A DNA stretch of 64,000 bases from Acidimicrobiia bacterium (GTDB lineage: Bacteria; Actinomycetota; Acidimicrobiia; Spongiisociales; Spongiisociaceae), in contig WTGI01000057.1 of assembly GCA_011523635.1 (NCBI GenBank), positions 6,804-70,803 on the forward strand, given 5' to 3'. Every line of letters begins with the position of its first letter. The stretch's first letter is position 1. Positions 52,254 through 59,588 of the stretch are shown one piece after another. The notes below the pieces were generated by a model. The model had not been told where the DNA came from. It searched no databases and saw nothing but the letters and a program-made list of their open reading frames with translations. Position numbers and translations under genes: made by a program.

Positions 52254-53363
52254 ATGACCCGAGCCGGTCTGCCGTCACGCGGCCTGCGCGAGGCCGACCT
52301 CGACACGCCGGCTCTGGTGGTGGATCTCGACTCCCTCGAGCGCAATCTCGATCGCATGGCCGAGGCGGCGCTAACGGCCGATGTTGCCCTCCGGCCGCAC
52401 GTCAAGACCCACAAGTGCGTCACCATCGCCCGGATGCAGCTGGAGCGAGGCGCGGTCGGGGTCTGCGTGCAGACGGTCTCGGAAGCGGAGGCGATGGTGG
52501 AGGGCGGCATCCTGGATGTCTTCGTGGCCAACGAGGTGGTCGGCGCCGGGAAACTCCGCCGCCTGGCTCGATTGGCGCGTGAGGCCACCGTCACCGTGTG
52601 CGTGGACGACCCCGGCAACCTCGACGACCTGGGACGCGCCGTTCGCCGGGCCGGGTCGTCCGTCGGAGTGATGGTGGAGATGAACACCGCCGAAAACCGG
52701 GCGGGGGTGCCTCCGGGGGAACCATTCCTGCAACTGGCCCAGCGGGTCGAGTCGACTCCGTCATTGCGATTCGTCGGCTTACAGGCCTACAACGGAGTCG
52801 CCCAGCACATCAGGGACCATCCGTCACGCCGGGCCGCTACCGAGCGCAACACCGCCCTGGTGCAGGAATCGGTCGACCTGCTGGCCCGTAACGGCATCCG
52901 GTGCGAAGTGGTCAGCGGCGGCGGGACGGGAACCTATGACCTCGAAGCGGCGTCGAAGGTCTACAGCGAGATCCAGCCGGGCACCTACGTGTTCATGGAC
53001 GCCGACTACCTGGCCAACCGGGACCGGTTCGGCGGGCCGTTCCGGGACTTCGACGTGAGTCTCTACGTCCTGGCCACCGTGATGAGCCGCCGTCCCGGCA
53101 TCGCGATCGTCGATGCCGGCCTCAAGGCAATCTCCCTGGGGAACGGGCTTCCGGTCGTGCAAGGCGGCGGAGCTCTGTACAAGAGGTTCGCCGACGAGCA
53201 CGGTGTTCTCGCGCCGGCCGACCGGCCCCTACCCGACCTCGGCCATCAGGTCCGCCTGATGCCGGTCAACTGCGACCCCACCGTCAACCTCTACGACCAC
53301 CTCGTCGGCCTCCGCAACGGCGTGGTGGAGGAGGTTTGGGCCGTCGACGCCCGCGGGTACTGA
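52254..53363 (+). CDS. D-threonine aldolase/D-serine dehydratase-like PLP protein (DSD1 family)
   Basis: A 369-residue fold-type III PLP enzyme. The Schiff-base lysine lies in LRPHVKTHKC, with EMNTAENRAGV and VVSGGGTGTYDLE in the barrel, and the C-terminal domain has VNCDPTVNLYDHLVG. In D-threonine aldolases the metal site is formed by a His and an Asp near PNHxCPTVN; here that segment reads PVNCDPTVN, so the His is apparently replaced by Asn while an Asp is close by. It probably acts on a beta-hydroxy-D-amino acid. The ATG at 52254 follows the amidohydrolase by 17 bases. Confidence 0.83.
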   Translation: MTRAGLPSRGLREADLDTPALVVDLDSLERNLDRMAEAALTADVALRPHVKTHKCVTIARMQLERGAVGVCVQTVSEAEAMVEGGILDVFVANEVVGAGKLRRLARLAREATVTVCVDDPGNLDDLGRAVRRAGSSVGVMVEMNTAENRAGVPPGEPFLQLAQRVESTPSLRFVGLQAYNGVAQHIRDHPSRRAATERNTALVQESVDLLARNGIRCEVVSGGGTGTYDLEAASKVYSEIQPGTYVFMDADYLANRDRFGGPFRDFDVSLYVLATVMSRRPGIAIVDAGLKAISLGNGLPVVQGGGALYKRFADEHGVLAPADRPLPDLGHQVRLMPVNCDPTVNLYDHLVGLRNGVVEEVWAVDARGY

Positions 53364-53373
53364 AGCCTGGCGG

Positions 53374-53420
53374 GTTAACGAGGTGTGGCTCCCGGACGGG
53401 CCGGGAGCCACACTGTTAAC
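53374..53420. terminator. Bidirectional rho-independent terminator
   Basis: GTGTGGCTCCCGG (53383-53395) and CCGGGAGCCACAC (53401-53413) form a perfect 13-base stem with a 5-base loop, flanked by GTTAAC on both sides. It sits between the convergent aldolase-like and NMT1-type binding-protein genes and would stop transcription from both. Confidence 0.85.
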
Positions 53421-53437
53421 TCGGTTGCTGTAGGGGA

Positions 53438-54727
53438 TTAGCCCTGGGGCTCGTCGCCGTTGGGGCCCACGCCGGTTCCGAGCGGCGCGTTGATCCAGGC
53501 GACCAGATCCTCGCGTTCGAGGAGGCGGTTGAACCAGACTTCCTGGACCTCGTGGTCCTGCCAGTCAACGCCCTCGGCGATGTAGCCCTCCTCCCGTCCG
53601 GACGCGAAGCTGTCGGCCACCACGTTGCCGAAGTAGGTGAGCTCACCCGGCGTGAACATGTAGTCCTTGGCATCATCGAGCAGCGGGAAGTAGTTGAGTT
53701 CCGTCATGATCCTGGAGGTCACGAAGGCGCCCAGGCTGGTGCCGCCGGTCTGGTCCTTGGCTTCCTCGCCCACGAATTCGCCCACGATCTCGGGGTACGC
53801 GTCGAGATAACGCGAGGCTCGGTACCAGATGGCCAGGGAACGGAGCACCGTCTCGGGGTTCTCCTCGAGCCAGTCGGCCCGCACGCCCTCGGTCGAGTAG
53901 AGGATCGCCGAGGCCCCGAACAACTCCAGCGGCGCCGCAACCACGTACTCGCCCGCCAGTTCCTCGGAGTAGAGCATCCTGGCCTGGGCGGAGAGGTTGC
54001 CGGTGTAATAGTCGGCTTCACCGCTCAGGTAGCCGAAGTTCATCGCCTCCATGCTCGGGTAGTACTTGAACACCACGTCCTGGTTTGCCGTGTCGTCGGG
54101 GTCGAAGGTCAGGCCGATGTTCTCCAGTAGCCCACGCTCGAAGGTGGTGGGGAATCCCTCGGTCTTGACGAACTCCTTGCCCCGCATGGACTCGGCGAGT
54201 TCGGCCATGGCAGCCTCCTCGTCGCCCAATCGCTCGAGCGCCTCCTCGTACACCACCGTCTCGCCGGCCCTGCCGATGAGCACGAAGCCCTGGTACTGGT
54301 TGGTGATCAGGTAGTTCCGGTACTCGGGGAACTCGCCGATGATCGTCCCGTAGCAGATCTGGCACGAGAACAGCATGTCGATCTCGTCGGTCTGCAACTG
54401 CGTGTACGGGATGCTGACGAACGGGATGATCTCCAGGTCGAGGCCGATCCGGGTGTCCATGCCGATCGACGCGGCATAAGACCACAGACGGTCGTCGTAG
54501 GACGGGGTAGCGCCGATCCGGATCACGCCGCCCTTGGGCTCGTCAGGCGGTACGCTCAGGTCCACCATGGGTTCCTCTTCGACCATGGCAGCCGTCGTGG
54601 TCGGGGCCTGAGTGGTCGCGGGGGCCTGAGTGGTCGTGGGCGCCTCCTCCTCGGCGTCACCGCAGGCGATCGCCAACATCGCCAGGATGGCTAGAAGGAG
54701 TGTTCCTTTCCACCAGCGATTGCGCAT
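53438..54727 (-). CDS. NMT1/SsuA-type ABC substrate-binding lipoprotein
   Basis: A 429-residue binding protein with signal peptide and lipobox LAIAC, a repetitive TTTQAPATTQAP-type linker, then a mature domain of the NMT1/TauA fold (VIRIGATPSYDDRLWSYAAS, FVSIPYTQLQTDEIDMLFSC, YYPSMEAMNFGYLSGEADYY). GGGAGGG precedes the ATG at 54727. The matching permeases and ATPase are probably those at 57788-64000 on the other strand, about 3 kb away. The ligand is unknown; the neighbouring HyuA-HyuB fusion suggests a cyclic amide or N-containing acid. Confidence 0.85.
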   Translation of the reverse strand: MRNRWWKGTLLLAILAMLAIACGDAEEEAPTTTQAPATTQAPTTTAAMVEEEPMVDLSVPPDEPKGGVIRIGATPSYDDRLWSYAASIGMDTRIGLDLEIIPFVSIPYTQLQTDEIDMLFSCQICYGTIIGEFPEYRNYLITNQYQGFVLIGRAGETVVYEEALERLGDEEAAMAELAESMRGKEFVKTEGFPTTFERGLLENIGLTFDPDDTANQDVVFKYYPSMEAMNFGYLSGEADYYTGNLSAQARMLYSEELAGEYVVAAPLELFGASAILYSTEGVRADWLEENPETVLRSLAIWYRASRYLDAYPEIVGEFVGEEAKDQTGGTSLGAFVTSRIMTELNYFPLLDDAKDYMFTPGELTYFGNVVADSFASGREEGYIAEGVDWQDHEVQEVWFNRLLEREDLVAWINAPLGTGVGPNGDEPQG

Positions 54728-54793
54728 ATTCCCTCCCTTTAGTCTGGGCGGCCCGCGCGTCTCTCGCCCGTCGGTCGCCGCCCGCTTGGGCTT

Positions 54794-54822
54794 ATGATGC
54801 TTAGAGAGGCGCGGTGTGTCAA
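54794..54822 (-). promoter_or_regulatory. Sigma-70-type promoter of the NMT1-type binding protein
   Basis: On the minus strand a perfect -35 TTGACA (54822-54817) is followed after 17 bases by CATCAT (54799-54794), matching four of six -10 positions. Transcription would begin near 54787, leaving a leader of about 60 bases with a strong ribosome-binding site. Confidence 0.65.
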
Positions 54823-54902
54823 CAGGTAGTGGGCGCCTTCCACTGTGAATCGACTCCACCCGGGAAGATAAGCCTCGACCAAGAGAACATGCGGGAGGTG
54901 AC

Positions 54903-56645
54903 ATGAGACAGAAGATCATGCTCGATGTGCGGGTGCCGATGAGGGATGGGATCCTGTTGTCGGCCGATGTGTACCTGCCGCCGGAGGGGGATCGGTTTCC
55001 CGTCCTGCTCACCCGGACCATCTACAGCAAAGAGAGCTACCCCGAGACCGACGGGGCTCGCCCGAACGGTTACGTGGGCTGGGGGGAGCGCTTCATGGAG
55101 GACGGTTTTGCCGTCGTCATACAGGACTGCCGGGGGCGCTACGACTCCGACGGGGTCTGGGAGGTCTATGTCCAGGACGAGGACGGTCACGACACCGTGG
55201 AGTGGCTGATCCGCCAACCGTGGTGCGACGGGAACGTCGGCATGTTCGGTATCTCCTACCTGGGCTTCACCCAGATGCATCCCGCCCCCCTGGCCTCGGA
55301 GGGACTCAAGGCCATCCTGCCGATCGCGGCGACGCCGGACGGCTACGACATGTTCTGGCAGCAGGGAGCATTCCTGATGCAGCAGGCCAGCCACTTTCTC
55401 CAGATCGGTCGGCGGACCAGCCACGCGCAAGGGATGGCCATGCTGGCCGGTTTGCCCGGCGGGACGATGGGCGTGGGCGGCGGCAAGGCCGGCGATCCCC
55501 CCGGTGACCTCTCGTACCTCTACGAGCGGATGCCCCTCTACTCGGCGTTCGACGAGTACGACGACGTGACGATATGGAAGGAGCTCCTCGACCACAACAC
55601 CTACGACGCGTACTGGGAGAAGCGGATCGTGAACGGCCGGTACGGGACGATCGAGGCGCCCGCCTATTTCCTGACCGGGTGGTGGGATTGCACCGTGCGG
55701 CACATGTTCGAGGCGTTCGAGAACTGGACAAGGGACGCCGGGCCCGAGGCTCGGGCCAGGACCAAGATCATGTGCGGTCCCTGGACCCACACCCGTATCG
55801 GGGTGGCCGACTGGGGTCAGGATGTCCAGTTCGGCCCGGATGCCGAACTCGACATCTTCGCCCTGCACCGCCACTGGTACGACCAGCGCCTCAAGGGAAT
55901 CGCGACCGGGGTCGACGAAGAGGCGCCGCTCCAACTCTTCGTGTGCGGCGACAACGTGTGGCGGGGGGAATACGAGTGGCCGCTGGCGCGCACCGAGTAC
56001 CGGGACTTGTTCCTGCACGGGCAAGGATCAGCGAACACGCGGCAGGGAGACGGAAGCCTCGGTTGGGAACCGCCGGCCGGCGATGAGCCGCCCGACACGT
56101 ACGTGTACGACCCCTCCGCCCCGGTTCCCACGCTGGGCGGCCAGGTGGCTTACGTGGACCAGAGCGGACCCCGTGACCGGTCGACGGTCGAGGACCGGTC
56201 CGATGTCCTGGTGTACACCGGTGATCTGCTCCCTTCCGACCTCGAGTGCACCGGGCGGGTGAAGGCAGTCCTCTTCGCGGCCTCGTCGGCGCCCGATACC
56301 GACTTCACGGCCACGCTCGTAGATGTGTTCCCCGACGGCCGGGCCATCAACGTCACCGAAGGGATCGTCAGGGCGAGGTGCCGGGAGAGCCGCCAGTCCC
56401 CCTCCCTGATCGAGCCCGGACAGGTCTACGAGTACCGGATCGATCTGTGGGAGGTCTCGTGGGTGTTCAAAGCCGGGCACCGGATCCGTCTCGAGGTGTC
56501 GAGCAGCAACTTCCCCCGCTTCGACCGCAACACCAACCTGGGAGGCGACGTCGGTCGAGAGTCCGGCTTCCGGTCAGCCCGCCAGACCGTGTACCACGAT
56601 GCACGGCACCGAAGCCGTCTCACCCTCCCTGTGATCCCCCGGTGA
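54903..56645 (+). CDS. CocE/NonD-family alpha/beta hydrolase (second copy)
   Basis: A 580-residue S15/CocE-group serine hydrolase. The nucleophile lies in GMFGISYLGF, Asp in FLTGWWDCTV and His in GPWTHTRIG, and the C-terminal domain ends in SSNFPRFDRNTNLGGD. It shares the whole domain plan with the copy ending at 49479 but is clearly diverged, including an insertion around GGTMGVGGGKAG. GGGAGG precedes the ATG at 54903. It is divergent from the binding-protein gene. Its last codons overlap the start of a small antitoxin-like gene. Confidence 0.88.
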   Translation: MRQKIMLDVRVPMRDGILLSADVYLPPEGDRFPVLLTRTIYSKESYPETDGARPNGYVGWGERFMEDGFAVVIQDCRGRYDSDGVWEVYVQDEDGHDTVEWLIRQPWCDGNVGMFGISYLGFTQMHPAPLASEGLKAILPIAATPDGYDMFWQQGAFLMQQASHFLQIGRRTSHAQGMAMLAGLPGGTMGVGGGKAGDPPGDLSYLYERMPLYSAFDEYDDVTIWKELLDHNTYDAYWEKRIVNGRYGTIEAPAYFLTGWWDCTVRHMFEAFENWTRDAGPEARARTKIMCGPWTHTRIGVADWGQDVQFGPDAELDIFALHRHWYDQRLKGIATGVDEEAPLQLFVCGDNVWRGEYEWPLARTEYRDLFLHGQGSANTRQGDGSLGWEPPAGDEPPDTYVYDPSAPVPTLGGQVAYVDQSGPRDRSTVEDRSDVLVYTGDLLPSDLECTGRVKAVLFAASSAPDTDFTATLVDVFPDGRAINVTEGIVRARCRESRQSPSLIEPGQVYEYRIDLWEVSWVFKAGHRIRLEVSSSNFPRFDRNTNLGGDVGRESGFRSARQTVYHDARHRSRLTLPVIPR

Positions 56646-56872
56646 TTGGTGTTTCGTTCGTGCTCCCGGACCACCACGATGCCGAAACCAAGCGGAAGGC
56701 GGCTCGCCGAGGAGTCTCGTTGTCCGAGCACATACGTCGTCTCGTAGCTCACGACCTGGGGCAGGGCGCGTCCTCGAACGATCCATCTGCCATCTTCGGA
56801 CTATTCGATTCTGGCGGATCAAGAATCGCCGACGGTAAGCAGGCGATGATCAGCGAGGCAATCGACAAGTAG
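56642..56872 (+). CDS. Ribbon-helix-helix antitoxin-like protein (VapB-type), partner decayed
   Basis: A 76-residue protein with the N-terminal pattern VSFVLPDHHDAETKRKAARR followed by GVSLSEHIRRLVAHDLG, the usual RHH antitoxin start; the C-terminal tail is acidic and polar. The GTG at 56642 overlaps the CocE stop (GTGA). A fragment of a PIN-domain toxin follows, so this was a VapBC-type module. The fusion of its start to the hydrolase stop may be accidental. Confidence 0.65.
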   Translation: MIGVSFVLPDHHDAETKRKAARRGVSLSEHIRRLVAHDLGQGASSNDPSAIFGLFDSGGSRIADGKQAMISEAIDK

Positions 56873-56928
56873 TTCGAAGCCAGAGGTATTTGATCAGTGC
56901 CACCTACGTTCCTGGGAGTTTCCCCGAT

Positions 56929-57069
56929 CGGGCATTCTCCCTGACCGACCGTACCGGTTGGGCGCTCATGGAGCGTCGCGGCATCGCCGACCCGCTTGCT
57001 CTGGACGCCGACTTCCGCATATACGGCTACGGTCCCCAGCGAATGCGAGCATTCGCAGTACGCCCGTAG
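56929..57069 (+). pseudogene. C-terminal remnant of a PIN-domain (VapC) toxin
   Basis: Read in the frame ending at TAG 57067-57069, the DNA encodes DRAFSLTDRTGWALMERRG and then LALDADFRIYGYGP. These match the last third of VapC PIN domains, with the conserved S-TD and later D-DF acids. No start codon or N-terminal domain with the first acidic residue precedes it; upstream in frame the sequence is unrelated. It is therefore a truncated, non-functional copy lying just after the RHH antitoxin-like gene. Confidence 0.65.
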
Positions 57070-57115
57070 GCTGGTGGCTCCTGGCGTGATCCGTGCTCAC
57101 CCGGCAGCTGGCCGG

Positions 57116-57631
57116 CTACTCCTCCAACACTTCGAAGGTGGCGACCGCCTGGATCTCGAACGGTGCCGATTCTCCTATGTAACAGAGGATGCCGTAGGTA
57201 TTGTCGAATAGGGTGCGGTTGGCACCCATCAACTGGTTGGCGGGAGCGCGGATCTTGCGGGTCTGATCCACCCAGTCGGGGGAGTCCTGGTTGGCTGCCG
57301 CGTCGCCACTATCCACGTAGGCGGCCAGGTCCTCGAACGTCCGGCCCTCGGGGAAGCGGAGGATGTCGATGCGGGCCCGAATGTCGCTCCGGTTGTCCAG
57401 CGTCATCCGGACCGGGCCGGGGGCGACGGTCTCCGGACCGATGTAGGTGCAGGCTTCGCCGTCGTACACCACCGTGGGCAAATCGGCCCGATCTGCGAAC
57501 TGCCCGAAAGTGGAGACGGTCGTTTCCGATTCGTCGCCACCCCCTTCGCCCCCGCCACCTCCGTCTCCCCCACAGGCGGCGAAGAGAAGGGTCGCGGCAA
57601 CCAAGCACACCGGCAAGTCTCGAAACCGCAC
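57116..57631 (-). CDS. Hypothetical lipoprotein
   Basis: A 171-residue secreted lipoprotein of unknown function. The signal peptide ends in lipobox LFAAC, followed by a Gly/Glu-rich linker. The mature domain of about 120 residues contains CTYIGPETVAPGPVRMTLDN, suggestive of a cupredoxin-like beta-sandwich but not diagnostic. The GTG at 57631 has AAGGAG 7 bases upstream; a longer reading from 57748 would destroy the signal peptide. It is divergent from the permease operon. Confidence 0.7.
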   Translation of the reverse strand: MRFRDLPVCLVAATLLFAACGGDGGGGGEGGGDESETTVSTFGQFADRADLPTVVYDGEACTYIGPETVAPGPVRMTLDNRSDIRARIDILRFPEGRTFEDLAAYVDSGDAAANQDSPDWVDQTRKIRAPANQLMGANRTLFDNTYGILCYIGESAPFEIQAVATFEVLEE

Positions 57632-57787
57632 GCTTACGCTCCTTGGTGGCCTGAGCCATTGTAAGCCAGGGGGTGTGCGGAAGACGGACGGGCGGAGTTC
57701 TATGTGTGGCCCGTCGTCCCGGTGCCCGCGTGTGTATCCTCCGGCCATCCGTTAGGCAAGACCTCAGATCGGACTGTCGAGGCGAGG

Positions 57788-58669
57788 ATGCGACGAATGG
57801 TCGGACCAGACTGGATCCGAGGCGGTCCACGCTCCATCGGCAACCTGGCTGATCGCGCCCTGGCCTGGTTACGAAAGCCGGGGCCCGCGAGCAGGATCGT
57901 ACGGGCGCTACTCGTCCCTGCACTCGCGTTCGCGATCTGGGCCATAATCACCAACCGTGGAATGGTTCAGGCGATCAAGCTGCCCACACCGCAGAAGCTC
58001 GTCTCGGTCTGGTGGGCGATCGGGGACCTGATACCGGGGGCGTTCTGGATCACCCTTCAGATGGTCGTAACCGGCATAGTCGTCGGTGGGCTGGCAGGCC
58101 TCGGGTTCGGTTTGATGTTCGGGTACAGCCGCTGGGCACGGGATCTCCTGGAGTTCTCGTTCGATTGGCTGCGTGTGGTTCCCATGTTCGCCCTGATACC
58201 GCTGTTCCTGCTCTGGTTCGGGATAGGGATGCGGCCCCAGATCGCTCTGGTGACCCTGGGCGTGATGCTGATCCTGACGATCGTCACGACCGAGGCAGTG
58301 CGCAACGTCCTGCATATCCATGTGAAGGCGGCGCTGACGATGGGCGCGTCTCGGTTCCACATCTACCGGACGGTGGTGGTTCCTTCGATCATTCCCCACA
58401 TACTGGTGGGACTCCGATTGGCGGTTATCTCCGCGTGGGGTTTGGAGGTGGCGGCGGAGTTCATGGGATCGGTTAGAGGCCTCGGGAACCTGCTGATCGC
58501 CGGGTTGACAAACCTGGACTCGGCTCGGATCCTTGCCATGACGCTCGTCTTCCTCGGCCTCGCTATCGCGTCCGACTTCCTGTTGAGGGCGTTGATCAAG
58601 CGGACCATGAGATGGACGCAGCGTTCGGCCGGGAGCGGTCTGGTTGCGGAAATGCTCGGCACCGCGTGA
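57788..58669 (+). CDS. ABC transporter permease, SsuC/TauC type (first of two)
   Basis: A 293-residue permease with about six helices (LLVPALAFAIWAIITN first) and the ATPase-coupling loop HVKAALTMGASRFHIYRTVV followed by VPSIIPHIL. It begins a plus-strand operon that continues into a second permease, a HyuA-HyuB enzyme and an ATPase. ATG 57788 is used; ATG 57797 is an equally possible start. With the second permease it should form a heterodimeric channel. Confidence 0.85.
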   Translation: MRRMVGPDWIRGGPRSIGNLADRALAWLRKPGPASRIVRALLVPALAFAIWAIITNRGMVQAIKLPTPQKLVSVWWAIGDLIPGAFWITLQMVVTGIVVGGLAGLGFGLMFGYSRWARDLLEFSFDWLRVVPMFALIPLFLLWFGIGMRPQIALVTLGVMLILTIVTTEAVRNVLHIHVKAALTMGASRFHIYRTVVVPSIIPHILVGLRLAVISAWGLEVAAEFMGSVRGLGNLLIAGLTNLDSARILAMTLVFLGLAIASDFLLRALIKRTMRWTQRSAGSGLVAEMLGTA

Positions 58670-58676
58670 CCACGAC

Positions 58677-59576
58677 ATGACTGCAAAAAGCGGAGGCGCC
58701 GCCGCGACCGGATCCCGAGCTCGGCTTGGGGATCAACGGGTTCTCAGCGGAACAAGGATCCTCGCGGTAGTAAGGGCCCTGCTGGTGCCTGTTGCCGTCG
58801 CGGCTCTATGGTTCGCGGTCACCAACCTCGGTTGGGTGGATGCGGCGTACCTACCGACGCCCCAGCGACTGTGGGAGAATCTGAGCACCGGGTTCCACTA
58901 CCTGGCCGGCAGCCGGGTCCCGTTCGTCGAGGGCATACCCGGTGCGACCTGGGTGTCACTTCAGATGGTTCTGATTTCGGTGGCGATCGGTACTCCGCCC
59001 GGGCTGGTGGTCGGTTTGTTGTTCGGGTACAGCCGCCTGTTCCGGGATCTTTTCGAATTCTCCCTGGACGCGATCCGCCCGACCCCTTTGATCGCGCTTC
59101 TCCCGATGCTCATGCTGTGGTTCGGTACGGAGATGTCGACGGGAGTCCGGCTGATCAGCTTTGGCGTGTTCCTGATTCTGACCATCGCGGGCACCGAAGC
59201 GGTCCGCAACGTGCCTCACGTCTACGTGAGGGCGGCGCTGACTGCGGGGGCCTCGCGATTCCACGTGTACCGGACGGTGGTGATCCCGGCCATCGTGCCC
59301 CACATGATGGCCGGTTTCCGCTTGGCCGTGGTGGTGTCGTGGGGTTTGGTGGTGGCGGCCGAGTACATGGGTACGGGTGTGGGCCTGGGTGCCCTGATGT
59401 TCGGCAGAGTCCGGTATCTCGACAACGCGGGGATCATCGTGATCGTGCTGATCCTGGCGTTACTGGCGGTACTGAGCGACTTCCTGCTGCGGGCGGTCGC
59501 CAAGCGGTTCACCCGCTGGAGTTCGAGGGGCGCGGCCTCTGCCAGCATGGTTGGTGAGATGCTCGGATCGCGATGA
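58677..59576 (+). CDS. ABC transporter permease, SsuC/TauC type (second of two)
   Basis: A 299-residue paralogue of the preceding permease. The coupling loop reads YVRAALTAGASRFHVYRTVV then IPAIVPHMM, and both proteins end in a similar LL-RA-KR-RW tail with MLG. The strong similarity points to a local duplication. It starts 7 bases after the upstream stop with no clear Shine-Dalgarno, so translation probably depends on coupling. The HyuA-HyuB gene starts 12 bases after it. Confidence 0.85.
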   Translation: MTAKSGGAAATGSRARLGDQRVLSGTRILAVVRALLVPVAVAALWFAVTNLGWVDAAYLPTPQRLWENLSTGFHYLAGSRVPFVEGIPGATWVSLQMVLISVAIGTPPGLVVGLLFGYSRLFRDLFEFSLDAIRPTPLIALLPMLMLWFGTEMSTGVRLISFGVFLILTIAGTEAVRNVPHVYVRAALTAGASRFHVYRTVVIPAIVPHMMAGFRLAVVVSWGLVVAAEYMGTGVGLGALMFGRVRYLDNAGIIVIVLILALLAVLSDFLLRAVAKRFTRWSSRGAASASMVGEMLGSR

Positions 59577-59588
59577 CGCCGGCGTCAG

